Position numbers and translations under genes: made by a program. A stretch of 64,000 bases of DNA from Microbacterium sp. Bi121 (GTDB lineage Bacteria > Actinomycetota > Actinomycetes > Actinomycetales > Microbacteriaceae): the NCBI RefSeq assembly GCF_918698005.1, contig NZ_CAKKLJ010000002.1, forward strand, positions 248,001-312,000, given 5' to 3'. The notes beneath the pieces are model-generated. The model was not told the origin of the DNA and ran no database searches. It saw only the letters and a list, made by a program, of their open reading frames with translations. Positions 35,126-42,788 of this stretch are shown one piece after another. Position 1 is the first letter of the stretch; each line of letters opens with the position of its first letter.

Positions 35126-35890
35126 ATGGACTTTCCTCAGGCTTCGGCCGTGGCATCCCGTTTCGAGTACCTTGCCGAATCGGCGTCGACGAACGCGGCG
35201 ATGCGCGTCCTGTCCAGCGATGCGGATGCATGGCCGCACCTGTCCGTCGTGCTCACGGACAACCAGACGGCTGGACGAGGGCGTCTCGACCGGTCCTGGG
35301 AGACGCCGGCAGGGAGCGCGCTCGCCGTCTCGGTGCTGATCCGAGAGCTGCCGAGCGACCCGGAGGCGGTGGGGTGGATCCCCCTGGTCGCCGGGCTCGC
35401 GATGGCGGATGCCGTCACGGTTCAGCTCGCGGATCGTCCGGTGGGCGTGAAATGGCCCAACGACGTGCTGGTCGGCGATAAGAAGCTCTGCGGGATCCTG
35501 GCCGAGTCGACCGGATCGGCGATCGTGCTCGGCGCCGGTGTGAACACGGCGATGACGGCGGCCCAGCTGCCGGTGCCGACCGCGACGTCCTTCGCCGCGC
35601 TGGGCGCCGTGGCCGACGAAGACCGACTGATCGCGGACTATCTCCGTCGCCTGGACGGGCTGCTCGCCGCGCTCTCCGCGTGGGGCGATGCCGACCGCAG
35701 CGGGGTGCATTCCGCCGTCTCGGCGCGCTGCGTGACGCTCGGTCGCGAGGTCGAGGTGTCGTTGCCGGACGACTCGACGCTGCAGGGTACGGCCGTGAGG
35801 CTGGAACGCGATGGCCGGTTGTGCGTCGATGTCGACGGTGCTGAGAGGCTCATCTCGGCGGGTGACGTCGTGCACGCGCGGCTCGCCTGA
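35126..35890 (+). CDS. birA: biotin--[acetyl-CoA-carboxylase] ligase
   Basis: A 254-residue monofunctional biotin protein ligase, which activates biotin with ATP and attaches it to carboxylase carrier domains. The adenylate-binding GRGRLDRSWETPAG loop, GVKWPNDVLVGDKKLCGILAE and VLGAGVNT are all present, followed by a small C-terminal SH3-like domain (RCVTLGREVEVSLPDDS). There is no N-terminal helix-turn-helix, so it should not act as a repressor. The order birA, PH-domain gene, purK, purE resembles mycobacteria (Rv3279c-Rv3275c). Confidence 0.93.
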   Translation: MDFPQASAVASRFEYLAESASTNAAMRVLSSDADAWPHLSVVLTDNQTAGRGRLDRSWETPAGSALAVSVLIRELPSDPEAVGWIPLVAGLAMADAVTVQLADRPVGVKWPNDVLVGDKKLCGILAESTGSAIVLGAGVNTAMTAAQLPVPTATSFAALGAVADEDRLIADYLRRLDGLLAALSAWGDADRSGVHSAVSARCVTLGREVEVSLPDDSTLQGTAVRLERDGRLCVDVDGAERLISAGDVVHARLA

Positions 35891-35945
35891 AGCGAGGCCT
35901 GCCAGGACACGCCGTCACACGGCGTGAGATGTCTGCGGCGGCAGG

Positions 35946-35951
35946 CACAAT
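35946..35951 (+). promoter_or_regulatory. -10 box CACAAT, leaderless-type promoter
   Basis: It lies six bases before ATG 35958 of the PH-domain gene. Confidence 0.45.
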
Positions 35952-35957
35952 GGAGCC

Positions 35958-36512
35958 ATGACCCAGCCAGTGACCCTCGGAGGTCGGCCCATGATGCCGC
36001 CGCCGGGAGCGCCTGCCGAAGAGCTGCTCATCGCGCGCTTCCGCAGCCAGGGGCGCGGGCTGTTCTGGTCAGCGCTGCTGCTGATCGCCGTGTGCGGGGC
36101 GACGGCGTTCTTCTACGACAACCTGCCTGCGGGCTTCGAGAACTGGATGCTGCTCGCAGCCGCCGCTGCGCTCATCCTTGTCGGTGTCGTCGTCCCCTAC
36201 TCGGTCTGGCTCTCACGCACCTACACCCTGACCACCCGCCGTGTGATCGTCCGCCAGGGCATGGGGGCGCGCCAGCGGCGGGAGATGTCGCACGTGCGCG
36301 GGTACTCGATCGGTGTGCGCCGCGGCATCCCGCAGCGCATGTGGGGTGCGGGAACGATCACGCTGACCAACGGCCTGGACGCGCCGTTGCGCCTGGTGAA
36401 CATCCCGCACGTGACTCTGGTGCACGAGGCTCTCGCCGACCAGATCGAGGTGAACCAGATCCTCGCCCACCGCGACGCGCAGTCGATGGGCGATACCGAT
36501 CCCGTCGCCTGA
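35958..36512 (+). CDS. PH-domain (bPH2/DUF304-type) membrane protein
   Basis: A 184-residue protein with two membrane helices (about 36-53 and 62-85) followed by a bacterial PH-like domain. The domain shows TYTLTTRRVIVRQGMGARQRREMSHVRG in segments, then a GTITLTNGLD strand. The family is widespread and of unknown function; a lipid or protein adaptor role at the membrane is only inference. Its position between birA and purK matches Rv3278c. The distal C-terminus is polar. Confidence 0.82.
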   Translation: MTQPVTLGGRPMMPPPGAPAEELLIARFRSQGRGLFWSALLLIAVCGATAFFYDNLPAGFENWMLLAAAAALILVGVVVPYSVWLSRTYTLTTRRVIVRQGMGARQRREMSHVRGYSIGVRRGIPQRMWGAGTITLTNGLDAPLRLVNIPHVTLVHEALADQIEVNQILAHRDAQSMGDTDPVA

Positions 36513-36567
36513 CGCACGCGCCGTTCGTCCGGTGCGAGACAATAGGACCCGACGAACGGAGAACCAC

Positions 36568-37692
36568 ATGGCGTTGCGCATCGGTGTGATCGGCGGCGGA
36601 CAGCTCGCCCGGATGATGATCGCCCCGGCGGTCGAACTCGGCATCGAGATCCGCGTGCTCGCCGAGTCCGATGGCATGTCGGCGCAGCTGGCTGCGACGG
36701 CGGTCGGGGACTACCGCGATCTCGACACGGTGCGCGCTTTCGCGAAGGACGTCGACGTGATCACGTTCGATCACGAGCACGTGCCGCAGGAGGTTCTTCG
36801 GGCCCTGGTGGCCGACGGCGCCGCCGTGCACCCAGGACCCGACGCCTTGCGGTACGCGCAGGACAAGCTCGACATGCGCGCGCGTCTCGCCGAGCTCGAT
36901 GTCCCGCAGCCCGACTGGGCTCGGGTGACCGATGCCGACGAGCTGCAGGCCTTTCTGGACGACCACGGCGGCCGTGCCGTCGTGAAGACACCGCGCGGCG
37001 GTTACGACGGCAAGGGCGTGCGGGTCGTGCGGTCTGCGGACGACGCCGCGGACTGGTTCGCGCAGACCGAGGCCGGCGATGCGCTGCTCGTCGAGGAGCT
37101 GGTGTCCTTCCGACGCGAGCTCGCTCAGCAGATCGCGCGCCGGCCGAGCGGGCAGATGGTGGCCTATCCGGTCGTCGAGACCGTGCAGCGCGATGGTGTG
37201 TGCGCCGAGGTGTTCGCGCCGGCGCCCGGCGCGGGGGAGCGATTGGCGCACATGGCTGAGGGGATCGGCCGGCTGATCGCGGAGGGCCTCGGGGTGACCG
37301 GGATGCTCGCGGTCGAGCTGTTCGAGACCGATGACGAGCGGATCCTCGTGAACGAGCTGGCGATGCGTCCGCACAACAGCGGCCATTGGAGCCAGGACGG
37401 CGCTGTCACCGGGCAGTTCGAACAGCACCTCAGGGCTGTGGCCGATCTGCCGCTCGGCGATGCGACACCGACCGCCGAGTGGGCGACGATGGTCAACATC
37501 CTCGGCGGCCCGGCCGACGGCACCTTCGAGAGCCGCTTCGAGGCTGCGATGTCCGAGCATCCTGACGCGAAGATCCACACGTACGGCAAGGCTGCACGGC
37601 CCGGGCGCAAGGTCGGACACGTCAACGTCTCGGGCGACGACCTCGACGACATCGTGTACAAGGCCCGCGCCGCCGCCGCACATTTCGCCTGA
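36568..37692 (+). CDS. purK: 5-(carboxyamino)imidazole ribonucleotide synthase PurK
   Basis: A 374-residue ATP-grasp enzyme of purine synthesis that converts AIR, bicarbonate and ATP to N5-CAIR. It begins with the pre-ATP-grasp motif IGVIGGGQLARMM. The ATP-grasp domain follows with VVKTPRGGYDGKGV, LVEELVSFRRELAQQIAR and ELAMRPHNSGHW. ATG 36568 is preceded by CGGAG six to ten bases upstream, unlike most neighbours, and the alternative at 36532 adds only unrelated residues. Its product is the substrate of PurE, encoded 73 bases downstream. Confidence 0.95.
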   Translation: MALRIGVIGGGQLARMMIAPAVELGIEIRVLAESDGMSAQLAATAVGDYRDLDTVRAFAKDVDVITFDHEHVPQEVLRALVADGAAVHPGPDALRYAQDKLDMRARLAELDVPQPDWARVTDADELQAFLDDHGGRAVVKTPRGGYDGKGVRVVRSADDAADWFAQTEAGDALLVEELVSFRRELAQQIARRPSGQMVAYPVVETVQRDGVCAEVFAPAPGAGERLAHMAEGIGRLIAEGLGVTGMLAVELFETDDERILVNELAMRPHNSGHWSQDGAVTGQFEQHLRAVADLPLGDATPTAEWATMVNILGGPADGTFESRFEAAMSEHPDAKIHTYGKAARPGRKVGHVNVSGDDLDDIVYKARAAAAHFA

Positions 37693-37753
37693 ATCTGCTG
37701 AGAACGCGGAGCCAAACGTCGCGCCGTTCAGTCGAACATCGGCGACCAGAAAG

Positions 37754-37759
37754 TAGCCT
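37754..37759 (+). promoter_or_regulatory. -10 box TAGCCT, leaderless-type promoter
   Basis: It lies six bases before GTG 37766 and selects that codon over the adjacent TTG at 37763 for purE. Confidence 0.6.
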
Positions 37760-37765
37760 GGGTTG

Positions 37766-38281
37766 GTGACTGAGCAACTGCACTCCTCCAGCGTGCCCGT
37801 CGTCGGCGTCGTGATGGGTTCCGACTCCGACTGGCGCGTGATGAGCGACGCCTCCCAGGCGCTCACCGACTTCGGCATCCCGCACGAGGTCGAGGTCGTC
37901 TCGGCGCACCGGACGCCGGACAAGCTCATGTCTTATGCACGCGAGGCGCGAGCACGCGGCATCCGGGTCATCATCGCCGGCGCAGGCGGAGCAGCGCACC
38001 TGCCCGGCATGGTCGCTTCGATGACGCCGCTGCCCGTGATCGGCGTCCCCGTCCCGCTGGCGCACCTGGACGGCATGGACTCTCTGCTCTCCATCGTGCA
38101 GATGCCGGCCGGCATCCCCGTCGCGACGGTGTCGATCGGCGGTGCTCGCAATGCCGGGATCCTCGCTGCCCGCATTCTCGGAGCGGCGGATGCCGCGATC
38201 GCGGACAGTCTCGAGGACTACGCGAAGACCCTCGAGTCGCAGGTGGCGGAGAAGAACGAGCGGCTGAAGGATTCCCTGTGA
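37766..38281 (+). CDS. purE: N5-carboxyaminoimidazole ribonucleotide mutase PurE
   Basis: A 171-residue class I PurE that moves the carboxyl group of N5-CAIR to give CAIR. The hallmarks are [35 protein letters not shown] and [13 protein letters not shown]. The His of SAHRTP is the catalytic residue known in the family. It has its own -10 box although it follows purK. The stop overlaps the GTG of the LCP gene by four bases, linking purine synthesis and wall assembly in one transcript, as in other actinobacteria. Confidence 0.95.
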   Translation: MTEQLHSSSVPVVGVVMGSDSDWRVMSDASQALTDFGIPHEVEVVSAHRTPDKLMSYAREARARGIRVIIAGAGGAAHLPGMVASMTPLPVIGVPVPLAHLDGMDSLLSIVQMPAGIPVATVSIGGARNAGILAARILGAADAAIADSLEDYAKTLESQVAEKNERLKDSL

Positions 38282-39738
38282 CCCTTGCCGCACCGCACGC
38301 GACGGCGGGCGTCGGCCGCCGGCTGATCGAGCCGCGGCCGCTGCGCAACCCCGACAGCGCCGATCCGGCGTTCATGGGCCGGCGCGGCTGGTGGCTGGTC
38401 GCGATGAACGTCCTGGTTCCCGGTTCTGCGCAGATCCTCGCGGGGCGCAATCGCAAGCTCGGACGGTTCGGCCTCGGGGCGACGCTGCTCGGGTGGCTGC
38501 TGGTCCTCGTGGCTGCCGGCATCGCACTGTTCGCGCGTTCCACACTCGTGTGGCTGGTGAGCGGTCCGCTGTCGTGGGCTGTGCTGACGCTCGTGCAGGT
38601 GCTGCTCATCGGGTATTTCGTGTTGTGGCTGGTGCTCACGACCGATACGTTGCGGCTGGTGCGTCTGGTGAAGGTGCCGCCGGCCTCGCGGTGGGCGATT
38701 CCGATCGCGTCACTGCTCGTGCTTGCGCTCGTCGGCGGGGGCGCGCTGTACGCAGCCAGTGCGGCAGCATCCGGCCGCGGTGCCCTCGGAGACATTTTCG
38801 CCAACAGCGGTCCGAGCGTCGAGCCCAGCGACGGGTACTACAACATCCTGCTCCTCGGGGCCGACAGCGGTGACGGACGCGACTCCATGCGCTTCGACAG
38901 CATCTCTGTCGCGTCGATCAACGCGGACACCGGAGCTGTGACGATCTTCGGCATCCCGCGTGAATTGCCGCACCCGCCGTTCAGTGACGGCAGCCCGATG
39001 CAAGAGCTGTACCCGGACGGATTCCAGGGTCAGTCATCGGCGACCTGCGGATGGAACGGCTGGGTGAATCACATCCGCTACGCCGCCGAGGTCTGCCGTG
39101 AGGACGAGGGCGCGAGCCTGTATCCGGATGCGGCCGCCCACGGCTCCGCTCCGGGGATCGAAGCGACCAAGGACGCCGCAGAGGGGATCCTCGGCATTCA
39201 GATCCCGTACTACGTCTTCATCGACATGCACGGGTTCGCCGACATGATCGACGCGCTCGGCGGCGTCGACATCAACGTCACGGAGCGGCTGCCCAAGGGT
39301 GGACCGCCCGAGGGCTGGACCGGCAACGATGTCAATGAATGGGCGATCGGCTGGATCGAACCAGGGCAGCAGCACATGAACGGCGACACCGCTCAGTGGT
39401 ACGCCCGGTCGCGCTACACCACGAGCGACTGGGATCGCATGGAGCGGCAGCGCGAGCTGCAGGTCGCGATGCTGAAGCAGTTCACACCGCAGAACGTGCT
39501 GTCGCGGTTCAACGAGATCGCGGCCGCCGGCACGGTTCTCATCGACACCGACCTCCCCAAGGACAAGCTGCCGGAGTTCTTCGACCTGATGATGAAGGCC
39601 AAGGAGCAGCCGGTCACATCGATCGAGTTGACCCCGGCTAGCGGTGTCGACGAGTTCGAGCCGGACTACGCCCACATCCGTGAACTGGCGCAGGAGACGC
39701 TGCATCCGCCGACGGCCACGCCGACGCCGACGCCGTAG
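38278..39738 (+). CDS. LCP (LytR-CpsA-Psr) family glycopolymer transferase
   Basis: A 486-residue protein expected to transfer lipid-linked glycopolymers to peptidoglycan outside the membrane. It has about four membrane helices (37-55, 64-86, 97-121, 139-160), then the LCP domain: [24 protein letters not shown] in segments, [24 protein letters not shown] and [27 protein letters not shown]. Conserved Asp and Arg residues that bind polyprenyl pyrophosphate and Mg are present. The C-terminus ends in a Thr-Pro tail. It is a reasonable candidate to attach polymers made by the loci at 29974-35072 and 45545 onward. Confidence 0.92.
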   Translation: MTLAAPHATAGVGRRLIEPRPLRNPDSADPAFMGRRGWWLVAMNVLVPGSAQILAGRNRKLGRFGLGATLLGWLLVLVAAGIALFARSTLVWLVSGPLSWAVLTLVQVLLIGYFVLWLVLTTDTLRLVRLVKVPPASRWAIPIASLLVLALVGGGALYAASAAASGRGALGDIFANSGPSVEPSDGYYNILLLGADSGDGRDSMRFDSISVASINADTGAVTIFGIPRELPHPPFSDGSPMQELYPDGFQGQSSATCGWNGWVNHIRYAAEVCREDEGASLYPDAAAHGSAPGIEATKDAAEGILGIQIPYYVFIDMHGFADMIDALGGVDINVTERLPKGGPPEGWTGNDVNEWAIGWIEPGQQHMNGDTAQWYARSRYTTSDWDRMERQRELQVAMLKQFTPQNVLSRFNEIAAAGTVLIDTDLPKDKLPEFFDLMMKAKEQPVTSIELTPASGVDEFEPDYAHIRELAQETLHPPTATPTPTP

Positions 39739-39751
39739 GTTGGGCGGCGAT

Positions 39752-41470
39752 TCAGCCGCAGTCGACGTCCGCTCGGACGACGTCCGGTGACGCGAGGAGC
39801 GGTGTGTGGTGGACGCGTGCGACTCGTTCGCCTGCGCCACCGCCGGTGAAGGTGGCGGTGACGGTCGTCGATTCGCCGGGGGATACCGTCACATCCTGCT
39901 GGACGACAGGGCGGGCGCCCAGCATCGCCGTCGTCGCCCCGCCGCGAACAGTCGATCCGTCCGGCCCGTAGACGGCGATGAGCGTTCGGATGTCACCCGG
40001 GGCGCCGTCAGCCGGTGCTGGCGCTGCGGCCGCGATGCCTTCAGGGACCTCGCTCGTCCACGTCACGCGCACCTGAGTCGTGGGTGCGCCTTCGCACGTG
40101 CCGATGGCCGTGCTGATCGTCGCGTCGGCGTACGCGCCGAGAGGCGCTCCGGTCCGGTCGTTGAACAGCACCCCGATGTCGGACGCGCTCTCGCCGTCGG
40201 TCGGCGGTGCGCCGGCGAGACTGGATGCGGCGAGCAGTTCTTGCTCCTCGGGGCGGGCGCTCCAGACACGAATGCGGTCGTCGGTCGCGGCTCCGCTGAG
40301 AGCTGCGAGCACGGCGGCCGGCTCCTGAGAGGACAGCGCGGCTGTGAGGACGGCAGTCGCGGCATGCGCGAATGCAGCATCCTGTGCTCTGGGATCGGCC
40401 GCAGTCGCCGGCACCTCGGCGGTGAGGATGGAGACGAGTGACCGGTCGGTCGCGCTGAATCCATCGAAGGTCACGCCGCCTGTGGCCGCGAGGATCCTGC
40501 GCATGGTCTCGATATCGACCGCCACGACACCGTCGACCTTGCCGCCGAACGCGTCCTGCCATCGCTGAGCCAGGTGCTCCCCGGCCAGGGAGAACTCCGG
40601 GATGCTCGTCAGATCGCGCGCCACGCGACCAGGGGCGTCGCCGAACAGTGCGACCACCGCATCATCCGTCGGGGCGGGATCCTTCAACGAGGGAAGATCG
40701 TGTCCGGTCATGGCGCGGTCGATGGAGATCGCTCCATCATCGGCGCTGACCAGGACGAGGGCTGCGATCGCACCGCCCTGCGAGCGCAGCTCGGCGTTGT
40801 TCTGCACCGCGATGAGGTAGGTGCGCGGTTCGGAGCCACCGAGCATGCCCGGCAGCAGCAGGGACGCATCGTGCAGCGCCCCCACGTTGGATGCCGCGTC
40901 GCGGAGGAGAGCTTTGGCCTCGCGCACCGCATCCGCGATCGGGGGAAGAGAGACCTCGGCGTCGATGAGGCGCGCCCGAGCGTTCGCGCCTGCCAGTGCC
41001 GAGGCGGCGTCTGCGAGGGGCTCGGCGATGGTCGGCAGTGTGGTCAGGTCGATCCGGCTCCCGGCGAACCCCAGCGTCGCCAGGTCGACGTCGGGGGCGA
41101 GGGCGACGATCGGCGCGACGGCGTCGTCCGCGACGTCGTCGGCGATCTCGGCGACCTCGCGGACGGCGGTGAGGTTCTGGCCCAGCCAGGGGATGAACTC
41201 GAAGCCTCGCCAGATCGGGTCGGAGGTGAGGTCGTGGGCGAGGGCGGCATGGTCCGCGATGCGGGGTGCGATCCGCTCGGCGCGTTCGTAGGCGCGTTCG
41301 TCGATCGCGCTGCGCAGCTGGGCCGCGGAATGGCGGAGGTTCTGGAGCTCGCTGAACGCGCCGAAGCCGCGGACGACCACCCAGCTGACCGCGAACACGA
41401 TGACCACGGCGACCACGGCGATGGTCCACCCGGCCCAACGCCGTCGTGTCGGCAGTCGCCCGTCGCTCAT
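39752..41470 (-). CDS. DUF4012 domain membrane protein
   Basis: A 572-residue protein with one N-terminal membrane helix (about 12-35) and a large extracytoplasmic region. The segments WRGFEFIPWLGQNLTAVREV, LLPGMLGGSEPRTYLIAVQNNAELRSQGG and MRRILAATGGVTFDGFSA are typical of DUF4012, a family frequently found in actinobacterial polysaccharide loci and of unknown activity. It converges with the LCP gene 13 bases away. The frame begins with TTG at 41482, but ATG 41470, with TTGAAT six bases upstream, is preferred. Confidence 0.85.
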   Translation of the reverse strand: MSDGRLPTRRRWAGWTIAVVAVVIVFAVSWVVVRGFGAFSELQNLRHSAAQLRSAIDERAYERAERIAPRIADHAALAHDLTSDPIWRGFEFIPWLGQNLTAVREVAEIADDVADDAVAPIVALAPDVDLATLGFAGSRIDLTTLPTIAEPLADAASALAGANARARLIDAEVSLPPIADAVREAKALLRDAASNVGALHDASLLLPGMLGGSEPRTYLIAVQNNAELRSQGGAIAALVLVSADDGAISIDRAMTGHDLPSLKDPAPTDDAVVALFGDAPGRVARDLTSIPEFSLAGEHLAQRWQDAFGGKVDGVVAVDIETMRRILAATGGVTFDGFSATDRSLVSILTAEVPATAADPRAQDAAFAHAATAVLTAALSSQEPAAVLAALSGAATDDRIRVWSARPEEQELLAASSLAGAPPTDGESASDIGVLFNDRTGAPLGAYADATISTAIGTCEGAPTTQVRVTWTSEVPEGIAAAAPAPADGAPGDIRTLIAVYGPDGSTVRGGATTAMLGARPVVQQDVTVSPGESTTVTATFTGGGAGERVARVHHTPLLASPDVVRADVDCG

Positions 41471-41582
41471 GACTGCATTCAAGCACGTCGCGGCGTGCTG
41501 CCGATGTTCGCGATTCGGGTTCAGCCCGGTCCCTGGGGCGTCGAAGGGTGAGGCGATCCGTGTAACCGCTCGTCTGCGCGAT

Positions 41583-41588
41583 TACGCT
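41583..41588 (+). promoter_or_regulatory. -10 box TACGCT, leaderless-type promoter
   Basis: It lies six bases before ATG 41595 of the glycosyltransferase gene and rejects the longer frame that opens at 41400. Confidence 0.6.
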
Positions 41589-41594
41589 GTGCAC

Positions 41595-42668
41595 ATGAGT
41601 GCTGAGCTGCGCGTCGTCCTCGACCAGATCGCGAGCGTCGTCGACGTCGATCAGGCCGGCGCGGCACGCGATCTCGTCGTCGGGCTCGTCGAGACCGCAC
41701 CGAAGGACTGCACAGTGGAGGTCATCGTCCCCTCCGGCTCGGCGGCTGAGATCGACGGCGTCGCCTCCGTGCACGCGTTGGGCCTCCGCCGACGCGAACT
41801 CGCGGCGTCCTGGCAACTCGGTCTGGTCTCCGGCGTCGGTGGAGGACTGATCCACGCGCCGTCCTTGATGGCACCGCTCGCCAAGCACGACCGAGTGCAT
41901 GATCACGATCAGACGGCGATCACCGTGTGGGATCTGAATGCGTGGGAGGCGCCGCAGACGCTGTCCAAGTCCGCGGTGGCCTGGCAGCGCGGGATGCTGC
42001 GGCGAGCGGCGAAGCATGCCGATGCCGTGGTCGTGCCTTCGCACGCGATGGCGGAGCGGATCGGAGAGCTCGCGAAGCTCGGCGATCGGGTGCGGGTGAT
42101 CGCCGGCGCCCCGCCCACCGGTTTCGCTGTTCCGGTCGATGCCGGTGCGCGCAGGGGTGAACTGTCTCTGCCGTCGCGCTATGTGGTGCTGACCGGGACT
42201 GCCGGCGAGTTGGAGTCCGGCTTCCGGGCCGCGGCCGCAGCCGACATCGATGCGGTCGTGCTGGATGTCGCTGAGGGAGCAGAGCCGCGGCTCGCCGACG
42301 CAGCCTCGGCCGCCGGCCTGCCGGAGCGACGCGCGCACATCCGCGGCACGCTGTCGCTCGAGGACCGGGCCGCGGTGCTCGGAGCGGCTTCCGCTCTGGT
42401 GGCGACCAGCGAACGGTCCGCGTGGCCATGGCGGGCGATGGAGGCTCTGACCCTGGGAGTTCCGATCGTCGCTGCTGCCAGCGGTGGGCATCGCGACGCG
42501 ATCGCTGAAGGCGGGATGCTCGTGTCTTCCGACGAGATCGCGGATGCGGTGGTGGATGCCGTGGCTGCGGGGGAGCGGCGGCTCAGGGTGCTCGCAAGCG
42601 ACAGAGCGAAGGCGTTCTCGTGGGCGAGTTCGGCGGAGCGCGTGTGGGCGCTGCACGCCGATCTTTGA
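41595..42668 (+). CDS. GT-B-fold glycosyltransferase (GT4/GT1-like)
   Basis: A 357-residue cytosolic protein. The N-terminal half contains LIHAPSLMAPL and ITVWDLNAWEAP, then AVVVPSHAMAERIGEL, the usual linker of GT4 enzymes. The C-terminal half has VVLTGTAGELESGF, IRGTLSLEDRAAVLGAA, TSERSAWPWRAMEALTLGVPIVAAASGG, which includes the ExxxxGxP-type donor-binding segment. It resembles mannosyl- or other hexosyltransferases of wall or capsule synthesis; donor and acceptor are unknown. It stands as a single gene between the DUF4012 and LGFP genes. Confidence 0.82.
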   Translation: MSAELRVVLDQIASVVDVDQAGAARDLVVGLVETAPKDCTVEVIVPSGSAAEIDGVASVHALGLRRRELAASWQLGLVSGVGGGLIHAPSLMAPLAKHDRVHDHDQTAITVWDLNAWEAPQTLSKSAVAWQRGMLRRAAKHADAVVVPSHAMAERIGELAKLGDRVRVIAGAPPTGFAVPVDAGARRGELSLPSRYVVLTGTAGELESGFRAAAAADIDAVVLDVAEGAEPRLADAASAAGLPERRAHIRGTLSLEDRAAVLGAASALVATSERSAWPWRAMEALTLGVPIVAAASGGHRDAIAEGGMLVSSDEIADAVVDAVAAGERRLRVLASDRAKAFSWASSAERVWALHADL

Positions 42669-42776
42669 CGCATTTTGTGCGGGTTCGGAGCCTGCACGCT
42701 GGCTGACAGTTCGTGCGACACGCCGGTTTCTTATGCGGATCTATGAATCCCAGTGGCATCATCTCGCAACTTCAGT

Positions 42777-42782
42777 CACACT
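42777..42782 (+). promoter_or_regulatory. -10 box CACACT, leaderless-type promoter
   Basis: It lies six bases before ATG 42789 of the LGFP-repeat gene. The first base departs from the usual T. Confidence 0.4.
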
Positions 42783-42788
42783 AGTCAC

